DNA of 64,000 nucleotides. Origin: an uncultured Ruminococcus sp. (GTDB lineage: Bacteria; Bacillota; Clostridia; Oscillospirales; Acutalibacteraceae). Position numbers and translations under genes: made by a program. Below are positions 24,787 through 32,518 of this stretch, one piece after another. Location of the stretch: NCBI GenBank assembly GCA_902762615.1, contig CACWOX010000001.1, forward strand, positions 1-64,000. The letters run 5' to 3'. Position 1 is the stretch's first letter. Each line of letters opens with the position of its first letter. The notes beneath the pieces were generated by a model. That model was given only the letters and a program-made list of their open reading frames with translations, was not told the DNA's origin and ran no database searches.

Positions 24787-25980
24787 TCATTCCTCAGCGG
24801 TAGTTCCGTCGCCGTTGCCGGACTTGACGTCAGCCCGGAATTCGGGACCGTATGCGGAGGTCTCGGTGGGAAGTCCGCGCTTTCTCAGAAAATATTCCGA
24901 AATGCGCTTGACCACATAGTAAAGAGTCGCAAAGGTCGGCACACCGATGATCATGCCGATAAATCCGAAAAGCGAGCCGAACATGAGTATCGCAATGGTG
25001 ATGTACAGAGCCGGAAGTCCAATGGAATCGCCCATGACGCGAGGTCCGATGACATTGCCGTCGATCTGCTGAAGAATGATAATAAAGATCAGGAAAATAA
25101 TGCACTGCTTTGGCGAAACCAAAAGCAGCAGGAATGCGCTTGGTATGGCTCCGATAAAGGGTCCGAACATCGGAATGATATTGGTCACGCCAATGATCAC
25201 GCTGATGATAAGAGGGTAATCCAAACCTAATATAAGCATAAACACAAAGCAGATAATTCCCACGATCAAAGAATCTATCAGCTTGCCCGAGATAAAGCCG
25301 CCGAACATTTTGTTAGCCTGACGAAGGGTATCGTACACTGCATCGTTTACACGCTCGTTGCGGCTGAACGTGTGGAAGATTTTGCGGCACTGATTCATGT
25401 ATCTTTCCCTGTCGAGCAGCAGATAAATCATGATGATAAACGCAAGCATCACATTGATGATAGCCGAACCGACCGACATAAGGCTGCTGGCGAGATTGTA
25501 AACCGTCGAGAGGAGATTGGTCTTGATCCATGTGACAAGCATATTCTCAGCCGATTCCACGAGATCGGCTGCGGCTGACGCGAACTGGTTATTGGAAACA
25601 AGGAATTTTTGCAGCCTTCCCAGCTGTATTTCAAGCATACCCGGCAGTTTGGGAACGAGGTCGGAAATGCTCGTGATAAGCTGAGGCAGCAGCACCGCGC
25701 AGAGCAGCGAAAAGGCTGCAAGCACGGCAATACTTGTAATAAGCACCGAAAGCGGTCTGGCAAAGCGTGATATTTTTTTCAGCCTTCCCAGATTGCGTTC
25801 AAAGAAGGCAGCCACAGGACAAAGCAGATAGGCAAAGGCAATGCCCACCCACAGCGGCTGCAGTCCCGATACAAACATCACCACGATATTTTTGATATCA
25901 CCTATGTGAAAAAGGGCAAAGAGAAGCAGTATCGCGGCAGCCAGACTCAAAAAATTCGTCATGAATTTCGACTTATTCAT
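24787..25980 (-). CDS. AI-2E family transporter
   Basis: A 397-residue membrane protein with about eight transmembrane helices and the family signature near the end (DYPLIISVIIGVTNIIPMFGP and GNVIGPRVMG). Characterised members export autoinducer-2 (TqsA) or act as Na+/H+ antiporters, so the name is a family label and not a function. Start ATG 25980 has GGGAGG eight bases upstream. The last 35 residues are polar and acidic. Confidence 0.88.
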   Translation of the reverse strand: MNKSKFMTNFLSLAAAILLLFALFHIGDIKNIVVMFVSGLQPLWVGIAFAYLLCPVAAFFERNLGRLKKISRFARPLSVLITSIAVLAAFSLLCAVLLPQLITSISDLVPKLPGMLEIQLGRLQKFLVSNNQFASAAADLVESAENMLVTWIKTNLLSTVYNLASSLMSVGSAIINVMLAFIIMIYLLLDRERYMNQCRKIFHTFSRNERVNDAVYDTLRQANKMFGGFISGKLIDSLIVGIICFVFMLILGLDYPLIISVIIGVTNIIPMFGPFIGAIPSAFLLLLVSPKQCIIFLIFIIILQQIDGNVIGPRVMGDSIGLPALYITIAILMFGSLFGFIGMIIGVPTFATLYYVVKRISEYFLRKRGLPTETSAYGPEFRADVKSGNGDGTTAEE

Positions 25981-26152
25981 AAAATGACCTCCCAAAGCCG
26001 TTTAATTAGTGTGTTGTTTGTCTCCTGAAAACATATGACAGAATGAATACTGCATATGCACGTTTTCATTTTTTTAATTATAACACACTGCTTATGGCAA
26101 GTCAAGCAAAGCGGATTGTCACAGGGAAATTATTCTATTGATTTATATGATT

Positions 26153-26983
26153 TTAAACCATTAATGTTTCGTGAGATTCTTTTGGCATGTCAAGTCGTAT
26201 GCGGTCGGCAAGCATAGCAATAAATTCGCCGTTGGTCGGCTTTCCGCGCATGTTGTCCACGGTGTATCCGAAATAAGCGGCTATCACAGCCGAGCGCTCC
26301 GACTTCCACGCCTCGCCAATCGCCACGCGAATTCTGCGCTCGACACAGGAGGGCGTTGTGCCGAATTCCGCTGCCACGGCAGGGTAAATGCCTTTGGTGA
26401 CGGAAAAATCGGTTTTCCCGCTGCCGGCTGCCATTTCAACCGCTCTTTTAAGATATTGGCAGCCTGTATCATTCATATTAAGACCAAGCGTCTCAAATAT
26501 TTCGTCCACTGCATCGGAAGGTTTTACAGAATCCGCATCGCATGCAGCATGCCTGTGATGGAGCGTGTGGACGGTGTGTATTCCGGAACTTTTGAGCGAG
26601 GCAAGCGGCGTTGTCTTGAGCTGAGAGACCTCTGCAAGAATGGCGTTAAAGTCGCGTTTGTAATACGGTCGGCAAATCACCCGGTTCACGCCGCACGCAT
26701 CCAGTTCCTTTTTGAGACTGCCCGTTACAAACGGAACGATCACCGCGAAATATGTAAATGAATTAGCATAAAGCAGCCTGTAAGCCTTGATGATCTCGAT
26801 AGCGTCAGCCTCCGGCATGAAAAGATTCATGATTACGGCGTCCGGCTGCATACATGCTATTTTTGATACAAGATGTCCGTCTCCGTCGAGAAAGAATTCC
26901 GTTTCCAGCAAGTACTTATTTCCGGCACTTTCCAGCATTGGCTTCAGTTCGGACGTCGATAGTATTCTGATTGTATTCTTCAT
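26153..26983 (-). CDS. Spo0A-like regulator with degenerate receiver domain
   Basis: A 276-residue Spo0A homologue. The C-terminal domain (about 165-265) is well conserved: GIYPAVAAEFGTTPSCVERR holds the recognition helix, followed by FGYTVDNMRGKPTNGEFIAM. The N-terminal domain still aligns to a receiver, but the phosphorylation residues are gone: the acidic pair is Ser-Thr in ILSTSE, the phospho-acceptor Asp is Asn53 in DAVIMNLFMP, and the switch Lys is Arg105 in VICRPYY. It therefore cannot be activated by the usual phosphorelay and may act without phosphate or bind a different signal. The gene stands alone, unlike the usual Clostridial spo0A next to spoIVB. A second, canonical spo0A elsewhere is possible. 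Confidence 0.85.
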   Translation of the reverse strand: MKNTIRILSTSELKPMLESAGNKYLLETEFFLDGDGHLVSKIACMQPDAVIMNLFMPEADAIEIIKAYRLLYANSFTYFAVIVPFVTGSLKKELDACGVNRVICRPYYKRDFNAILAEVSQLKTTPLASLKSSGIHTVHTLHHRHAACDADSVKPSDAVDEIFETLGLNMNDTGCQYLKRAVEMAAGSGKTDFSVTKGIYPAVAAEFGTTPSCVERRIRVAIGEAWKSERSAVIAAYFGYTVDNMRGKPTNGEFIAMLADRIRLDMPKESHETLMV

Positions 26984-27071
26984 TTTTCACATTCCTTATC
27001 ATTGGATTATCTTTGATACCTAAATAAACTCAATCACCCGTACATGGTTTATTTACTTTTCAACGATAAAA

Positions 27072-27100
27072 ACTATAGCATCATTTTTACCGTAATGAAA
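27072..27100 (-). promoter_or_regulatory. Possible promoter of the Spo0A-like gene
   Basis: On the minus strand TTTCAT (27100-27095), 17 bases, TATAGT (27077-27072). The match is moderate. Confidence 0.4.
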
Positions 27101-27160
27101 CGTAAAACTGAATTTATTCACTGTACGATTTGAAATTATAATGATTTCGGGTACAAATAC

Positions 27161-27177
27161 TGTCGAAATATGTCGAA
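27161..27177 (+). promoter_or_regulatory. Two tandem 0A boxes
   Basis: TGTCGAA occurs at 27161-27167 and again at 27171-27177, exactly one helical turn apart. TGTCGAA is the consensus Spo0A binding box. The pair lies about 60 bases upstream of the proposed promoter of the Spo0A-like gene. Confidence 0.7.
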
Positions 27178-27184
27178 TCAAAAA

Positions 27185-27228
27185 CAAAAACCTCCCACCG
27201 GCGCCAAATCGAATGGCACAGATGAGAG
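27185..27228 (-). terminator. Terminator after glyA
   Basis: On the minus strand CTCTCATCTGTGCC pairs, through several G-T pairs, with GGCGCCGGTGGGAG and is followed by GTTTTTGTTTTTG. Confidence 0.65.
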
Positions 27229-27252
27229 ATTGATGACTTTATTAGCTGAAAC

Positions 27253-28506
27253 TTACTGATAAAGCGGATATGCTTCGAGCAGTTCGTTGACTCCGGCGCG
27301 GATCGCGTCTGCGCTGCCCTCGAAATCGGTAATGGCAAGCGAAATGTACTCCGCGATCTTCTTCATGTCCTTCTCGACAAGACCTCTGGTGGTGACTGCC
27401 GGAGTGCCGAGACGCACGCCGCTGGTCACGAACGGGCTGAGAGGCTCGTTGGGAATGGTGTTCTTGTTGGCAGTGATGTAAACGTCATCCAGACGGCGCT
27501 CGAGCTCCTTGCCGGTGATGCCTGTGTCACGAAGGTCGAGCAGGATAAGGTGATTGTCGGTGCCGCCGGAAACCATCTTCACACCGCGGGCGTCAAATTC
27601 CTCCGCCATTGCAGCGGCATTGGCTACGATCTGCCTGCCGTATGCCTTGAATTCGGGCTTGAGAGCCTCGCCGAAGCAGACTGCCTTGCCTGCGATGGTG
27701 TGCATGAGCGGACCGCCCTGCGTGCCGGGGAATATCGCCTTGTCTATCGCCTTGGCGTACTGCTCACGGCAGAGGATCATGCCGCCTCTGGGACCTCTGA
27801 GCGTCTTATGTGTGGTGGTGGTCACGATGTCGGCATATTCGACAGGATTCTGATGAACGCCTGCCGCCACCAGACCGGCAATGTGAGCCATATCGACCAT
27901 CAGATAAGCGCCGACCTCCTTTGCGATCTCGCTGAACTTGGCAAAATCAATCGCTCTGGGATAGGCGCTTGCGCCTGCGACGATCATCTTGGGCTTGACC
28001 TGAAGAGCTGTCTCATAGAGCTTTTCATAATCTATTCTGCCGGTTTCGGAATCCACGCCATAGGGAACGAAGTTGAAGTACTTACCCGACATATTGACGG
28101 GTGAACCGTGAGTGAGATGTCCGCCCTCGGCAAGATTCATGCCCATAACGGTGTCGCCGAGCTCGAGCAGAGCAAAATAAACCGCAGTGTTAGCCTGTGC
28201 GCCGGAATGCGGCTGCACATTGGCATGCTCAGCGCCGAAAAGCTCACAGGCTCTCTTGCGTGCGATATCCTCCACGACGTCAACACACTGGCAGCCGCCG
28301 TAATAGCGCTTGCCGGGATAGCCCTCGGCGTATTTGTTGGTGAGCACACTGCCCATTGCCGCGAGAACAGCGGGAGAAACAAGGTTTTCGGAAGCGATGA
28401 GCTCGAGATTTCTTCTCTGTCTGGCGAGCTCGTCGCCCATAGCCTCGGCAACCTCACTGTCATAGGATTTAAGGAATCCGATAGAATCAAGCATATCTGC
28501 GTACAT
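27253..28506 (-). CDS. glyA: Serine hydroxymethyltransferase
   Basis: A 417-residue PLP enzyme converting serine and tetrahydrofolate to glycine and 5,10-methylene-THF. The catalytic Lys is in [16 protein letters not shown], and the conserved [26 protein letters not shown] and [10 protein letters not shown] segments bind PLP and substrate. Length is normal. The start has AAAGGATG nine bases upstream and a promoter (TTGCAA-N17-TATAAT) 50 bases further up. No glycine riboswitch is seen in the leader. Confidence 0.97.
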   Translation of the reverse strand: MYADMLDSIGFLKSYDSEVAEAMGDELARQRRNLELIASENLVSPAVLAAMGSVLTNKYAEGYPGKRYYGGCQCVDVVEDIARKRACELFGAEHANVQPHSGAQANTAVYFALLELGDTVMGMNLAEGGHLTHGSPVNMSGKYFNFVPYGVDSETGRIDYEKLYETALQVKPKMIVAGASAYPRAIDFAKFSEIAKEVGAYLMVDMAHIAGLVAAGVHQNPVEYADIVTTTTHKTLRGPRGGMILCREQYAKAIDKAIFPGTQGGPLMHTIAGKAVCFGEALKPEFKAYGRQIVANAAAMAEEFDARGVKMVSGGTDNHLILLDLRDTGITGKELERRLDDVYITANKNTIPNEPLSPFVTSGVRLGTPAVTTRGLVEKDMKKIAEYISLAITDFEGSADAIRAGVNELLEAYPLYQ

Positions 28507-28556
28507 AGGTTTCTACATCCTTTCATTATTGAAAAAGCAGGTAAAATAACTGTTTT

Positions 28557-28585
28557 ATTATAACAGATAACTTTGATCCTTGCAA
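28557..28585 (-). promoter_or_regulatory. Promoter of glyA
   Basis: On the minus strand TTGCAA (28585-28580), 17 bases, TATAAT (28562-28557). Confidence 0.7.
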
Positions 28586-28640
28586 TATGTTTTATGTAAA
28601 AATTTCAAGATGAATTTATGCAAATTCTATTCAATCAATC

Positions 28641-29399
28641 TCAGAGCCGTCCATTTCCGAACGCAGCCGCCTTGATAGCAGGCATTTCGGACAGAACCGC
28701 GACCGTTGCGGTCACGCAGTAAACCGCCCTTGCGCCGGCATCCAGCAGCGTTAACGCACATTCGTTGAGCGTGCTGCCCGAAGTGGTGACATCGTCGCAC
28801 AACAGCACGGTTTTGCCGTGCACCATCTCGGGACGTGCGACGCGGAACACGCCCTTGATATTGCGCTGACGTTCCATATGAGAAAGGGTGTGCTGGGGTT
28901 TGTTCCTTATCTGCTTGATAAGCACTTTGGTCAAAAGAGGCACTTCTATTTCGTCGGCCACGGTCTTGGCAAGCAGCACCGCCTGGTTGTAGCCTCTGGT
29001 AAGAACATCATCCTTGAACATCGGAATTCCTATCACGCAGTCGAATCGAATACCGCTGTCGAGATATTCTGTCCTGACGGCGTTTGCCATCAGCTTTCCG
29101 AAATAGGTGCAGGAATAGGGCGAGTCGTTGAACTTCATGCGATGAATTCCCTTTTTGGCAGCTTTGGTATAAATCAGCGGCGAGACATTTCGCACAAAGG
29201 CATACTGTCCCTTTCTGCAATGACAGCTGTAGAGCGGTCTCCCGCAAATGCGACAGACCGGACGGCGTATGAATTCCACGTCCCGTGAGCATTTGCTGCA
29301 AATACGCTCATTGCTGTTGATCAGTGCTCCGCAAAGCGGACATCTGCGCGGGAAGATGATCTCCGTCATTTTTTCTTTTATGTTGTCCAGCATTCCCAT
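28641..29399 (-). CDS. ComF family protein
   Basis: A 252-residue ComF/phosphoribosyltransferase-like protein. The N-terminus holds two zinc-binding pairs (CPLCGA ... CSKC and CRICGRPLYSCHC), and the C-terminal half has the PRPP-binding loop LLCDDVTTSGST. ComF proteins act in DNA uptake in Bacillus and relatives. The gene lies 66 bases after recD2 on the same strand, so a DNA-processing operon is plausible. No other competence genes are in the window. Confidence 0.9.
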   Translation of the reverse strand: MGMLDNIKEKMTEIIFPRRCPLCGALINSNERICSKCSRDVEFIRRPVCRICGRPLYSCHCRKGQYAFVRNVSPLIYTKAAKKGIHRMKFNDSPYSCTYFGKLMANAVRTEYLDSGIRFDCVIGIPMFKDDVLTRGYNQAVLLAKTVADEIEVPLLTKVLIKQIRNKPQHTLSHMERQRNIKGVFRVARPEMVHGKTVLLCDDVTTSGSTLNECALTLLDAGARAVYCVTATVAVLSEMPAIKAAAFGNGRL

Positions 29400-29465
29400 T
29401 TTAATTGTGTCCTTCCGAAAAAAATCTATATTTACTGTATTTCAGCATTTCTTCAGCAAAAAATC

Positions 29466-31688
29466 TCACACAAGATCCCGTCTCAAAAAAACGTCCAGCG
29501 CGGAATATCTGAGCGTCTTTTTCTGATTGCGCGCCATTTGAAGGGCTACCTGCTTGTGTCCCACCATGATCAGTATGGACCGTGCACGGGTCACCGCTGT
29601 GTATAGCAAATTTCTGTAGCAGAGCTGCGGCGCCATTGGGTACATCGGAATGATGACGGCAGGAAATTCGCTGCCCTGGCTCTTGTGAACCGTGATGGCG
29701 TAGGCATGCTCCAGCTCATCGGCATTGTCTATGGAATAAAGCGCCGTGCGGTCGTCAAAGCGAACCTTTAGCACACCGTGCAGCTTGTCTATCTCCTCGA
29801 GCATTCCCACGTCGCCGTTGAAAATTCCCGTGCCATCGGTGCCGTCGTCCTTCGTCCACTCCACATTGTAATTGTTTTTGACCTGCATGATCTTGTCGCC
29901 CTGACGGAATGTCACGCCGTTTATGTTGATTTCCGGCCGCTTCTGATGCTGTGGATTGAATCGCTGCTGCAAAATGCGATTCAGCTCGATGGTGCCAAGC
30001 TCCCCCTTGCGTCCGGGACATAGCACCTGAATGTCTTTCAGAGGGTTGAATCCGTACGCGTCGGGCAATCTGGTGAAGCAGAGATCGCTGACGGTCTGCA
30101 TGATTTTTTCCTTTTCCCGCATGGGCAGGAAGAAAAAGTCGTTGTCCAACAGGTCAAGCTGCGGCATTTCGCCGCTGACAATCCTGTGGGCGTTCATGAT
30201 AATGGCGCTCTTCTGCGCCTGTCTGAATACCTCAGTCAGCGCCACCACCGGCACGCGTCCGGATTGAATCAAATCCCCGAGCACATTTCCCGCGCCGACA
30301 CTGGGAAGCTGGTCACTGTCCCCCACAAGCACCAACCGACAGCCGAATTTCACCGCCCTGAGCAGACTTTGAAACAGCAGAATATCTGTCATGGAAAGCT
30401 CGTCCACAATAAGAGCGTCACAGTCGAGGGGATTTTTGTCATTTCGGGCAAAGGACTGCGTGTCATTCTCCCCCCATTCCACCTCCAGCAGGCGGTGAAT
30501 GGTCTTGGCTTCATGTCCTGTGATTTCGGTAATGCGCTTGGCGGCACGTCCGGTGGGTGCGGCAATGGCGACCTTATGCCCGTAGATTTCGAGCAGCTGA
30601 ATGATCGCGTTAAGTGTGGTGGTCTTGCCGGTACCGGGGCCGCCTGTCAGCACCAGCAAGCCCTTGTTCATAGCCGCGTCTATGGCTTCGGTCTGGCGGG
30701 CGTCGTATGCTATTCCCGTCATGCTCTCTATCAAATCCATCTGTCGGGCGTAATTCTTGATCGGCTCGGCGGGACACATCGTCATCGTGGCGATTCTTCC
30801 CGCGCAGTAAAGCTCGGCTTCGTAGATATAAGGCAAAAAGATAAATTCCGTTCCGTCAATCTCGTCCTGCATGAAGTCGGTTTCGTCAATTGCGTTTTCC
30901 AGCTGCTCCGCGACGGCGCCGCGGTCGATTTCAAGAAGCGATGAAGCCACATCGAGCAGCTTTTCCTTAGGGAGACAGGTGTGACCGTTGCCTAAATTGT
31001 GGTTCAGCACGTAATTGATTCCGGCAGTGATCCGCCTGCCGCTGTCGGGGGATTTTTCCATGCTCATAGCGATGGCGTCCACCCGTTCAAAGCCGATATT
31101 CAGCCCCTCAGCACACAGCACATAGGGATCGTCCTTGATCAGCTCAATGCAGCCCACACCGAACCGCTTCCAGACGGCAAGCGCCTGATTGGGGGGAATG
31201 TGGTACTGCCCGAGAAATGCCATTGCCTCACGCAGCCCGAAATGGGAACGGAAATCCTCGGCAATCTGCTCGGCTTTGGCTTTGGAAATGCCGCGTATCT
31301 CGGCAAGCCTGAGCGGCTGGCTCTCGATGATTTCGAGCGTGCGGTCGCCGAAGGCTTCCACAATCTTTGTGGCGGTGGAAGGACCTATTCCCTTGACCGC
31401 GCCGGAGGAAAGGTAGCGCAGGATAGCCGACGCGCCGGAGGGCATTTTGCTCTCGCAGCTCTCGGCGGCAAACTGCCTGCCGAATTTCGGGTGGGTCGTC
31501 CAATGCCCGTACATATGCACCTCTTCGCCTGAGTTGACAGGGGGAAGCACGCCGACGGCAACAACCGGCTCGTCGTCCACGTCCAGCTCGACCACGGTGA
31601 ATCCGGTCTGTTCGTTGCGAAAAGAAATATCCTCCACCGTGCCGAATATTTCATCAAGCTGTTTTGCGTTATTCTTGTTATCGGGCAA
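29466..31688 (-). CDS. recD2: RecD2-type ATP-dependent DNA helicase
   Basis: A 740-residue RecD2 (RecD without RecBC). Residues 1-220 are the N-terminal OB and helix-hairpin-helix region (IEIRGISKAK-like GISKAKAEQIAEDF), followed by the SF1 motor: Walker A GGPGTGKTTTLNA, the DELSMTD motif, VGDSDQLPSVGAGNVL and the final VHKSQGSEFPAVI. The enzyme unwinds 5'-3' and aids repair. Start is TTG 31688 with GGAGG eight bases upstream; an upstream in-frame GTG sits inside that site. It leads into comF. Confidence 0.93.
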   Translation of the reverse strand: MPDNKNNAKQLDEIFGTVEDISFRNEQTGFTVVELDVDDEPVVAVGVLPPVNSGEEVHMYGHWTTHPKFGRQFAAESCESKMPSGASAILRYLSSGAVKGIGPSTATKIVEAFGDRTLEIIESQPLRLAEIRGISKAKAEQIAEDFRSHFGLREAMAFLGQYHIPPNQALAVWKRFGVGCIELIKDDPYVLCAEGLNIGFERVDAIAMSMEKSPDSGRRITAGINYVLNHNLGNGHTCLPKEKLLDVASSLLEIDRGAVAEQLENAIDETDFMQDEIDGTEFIFLPYIYEAELYCAGRIATMTMCPAEPIKNYARQMDLIESMTGIAYDARQTEAIDAAMNKGLLVLTGGPGTGKTTTLNAIIQLLEIYGHKVAIAAPTGRAAKRITEITGHEAKTIHRLLEVEWGENDTQSFARNDKNPLDCDALIVDELSMTDILLFQSLLRAVKFGCRLVLVGDSDQLPSVGAGNVLGDLIQSGRVPVVALTEVFRQAQKSAIIMNAHRIVSGEMPQLDLLDNDFFFLPMREKEKIMQTVSDLCFTRLPDAYGFNPLKDIQVLCPGRKGELGTIELNRILQQRFNPQHQKRPEININGVTFRQGDKIMQVKNNYNVEWTKDDGTDGTGIFNGDVGMLEEIDKLHGVLKVRFDDRTALYSIDNADELEHAYAITVHKSQGSEFPAVIIPMYPMAPQLCYRNLLYTAVTRARSILIMVGHKQVALQMARNQKKTLRYSALDVFLRRDLV

Positions 31689-31798
31689 TTGAACCACCTC
31701 CCCATCGCATAATGCAAGTCTTATCTTTATATTATACTACACTTTCCGCAAAATGCCAATAGGCAATTTGGGATTATTCATATTCAAAGGAAAAAGAT

Positions 31799-31848
31799 AA
31801 AAAACCGCCCCCGATTCACACATCAAATGCAAACCGGGAACGGGTTTT
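31799..31848 (-). terminator. Terminator of the small membrane protein gene
   Basis: On the minus strand AAAACCCGTTCCCG pairs imperfectly with CGGGGGCGGTTTT and runs into TTTTTTATC. Confidence 0.55.
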
Positions 31849-31930
31849 ATAAGGTGTTTGTTATTGTTGTTCTACTTCATATAATCAGTAACCGATCCGT
31901 CTCTCATGTATTGTCATACTATTATGCAAA

Positions 31931-32263
31931 CTATTTTACCATCATTTTCAGCCTTTCGGCAAGCTCCTCCGGACTTAAACACTCCACCGTGCCAAATTCG
32001 CGGCATAATCTGCGGGCAATCTCGGCAGTCTCACTGTCCGCGCCGAAATCGGCAAGAATGATCGCCGCGCCGCGCAGCCTTCGTGTGCGGGAGATCAGAC
32101 TGCGCACACGAAGCTCGATATCCTCCTCATGTCCCGAAACCGGCAGCACAATGCATGCCCCTTCTGCTCCTTCCGTCGGGCATCGCAGCGCCTTCACCGC
32201 CGCAATGATCATCGCCGCACACAAAAAAAGAAGTACGAGCGCCAATATCAGCCATTCTTTCAT
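31931..32263 (-). CDS. Small membrane-anchored protein of unknown function
   Basis: A 110-residue protein with one N-terminal transmembrane helix (about 4-24) and a cytoplasmic alpha/beta segment (ACIVLPVSGHEEDIELRVRS, then AAIILADFGADSETAEIA). The pattern of a hydrophobic strand, an acidic loop and an Asp-rich turn recalls the start of glycosyltransferase-2 folds, but the protein is far too short to be one. I do not recognise a family. GGGAGG lies 10 bases upstream. Confidence 0.65.
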   Translation of the reverse strand: MKEWLILALVLLFLCAAMIIAAVKALRCPTEGAEGACIVLPVSGHEEDIELRVRSLISRTRRLRGAAIILADFGADSETAEIARRLCREFGTVECLSPEELAERLKMMVK

Positions 32264-32330
32264 GTGAACACATGCCTCCCTCTTGGTTTACACTTTTTTC
32301 TTTTACCAGAATATGCAGTCAGCCGCCCGG

Positions 32331-32358
32331 ACGTTCTTGTTTTTCGGACGGCTTTTTT
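32331..32358 (+). terminator. Terminator-like hairpin without an upstream gene
   Basis: AGCCGCCCG pairs with CGGACGGCT (one mismatch) and is followed by TTTTTT. No plus-strand gene lies upstream. Confidence 0.5.
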
Positions 32359-32433
32359 GATTATTTTTTATATAAGCAATAGTTTTTTCTGCTCTAAAAG
32401 CAATAATATGTATAATTTATATTGAAATTGCAT

Positions 32434-32454
32434 GTTAATTATGTTATCATTAAC
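32434..32454. promoter_or_regulatory. Inverted repeat in the GGDEF-EAL promoter region
   Basis: GTTAAT and ATTAAC are separated by nine bases, directly after a TTGCAT that could act as -35. The matching -10 is weak, so activation or repression at this site is possible. Confidence 0.35.
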
Positions 32455-32482
32455 TTATAACAATATTTTGGGAGTGAACAAC

Positions 32483-32518
32483 TTGAACAACTTGAGCAAC
32501 TTGAGCAATTTGAGCAAT
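32483..32518 (+). repeat. Four tandem 9-bp repeats at the start of the GGDEF-EAL gene
   Basis: Copies of TTGARCAAY encode Leu-Asn-Asn/Leu-Ser-Asn. Each copy begins with TTG, a potential start codon, so unit number could set the distance between ribosome site and membrane segment. Confidence 0.85.
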
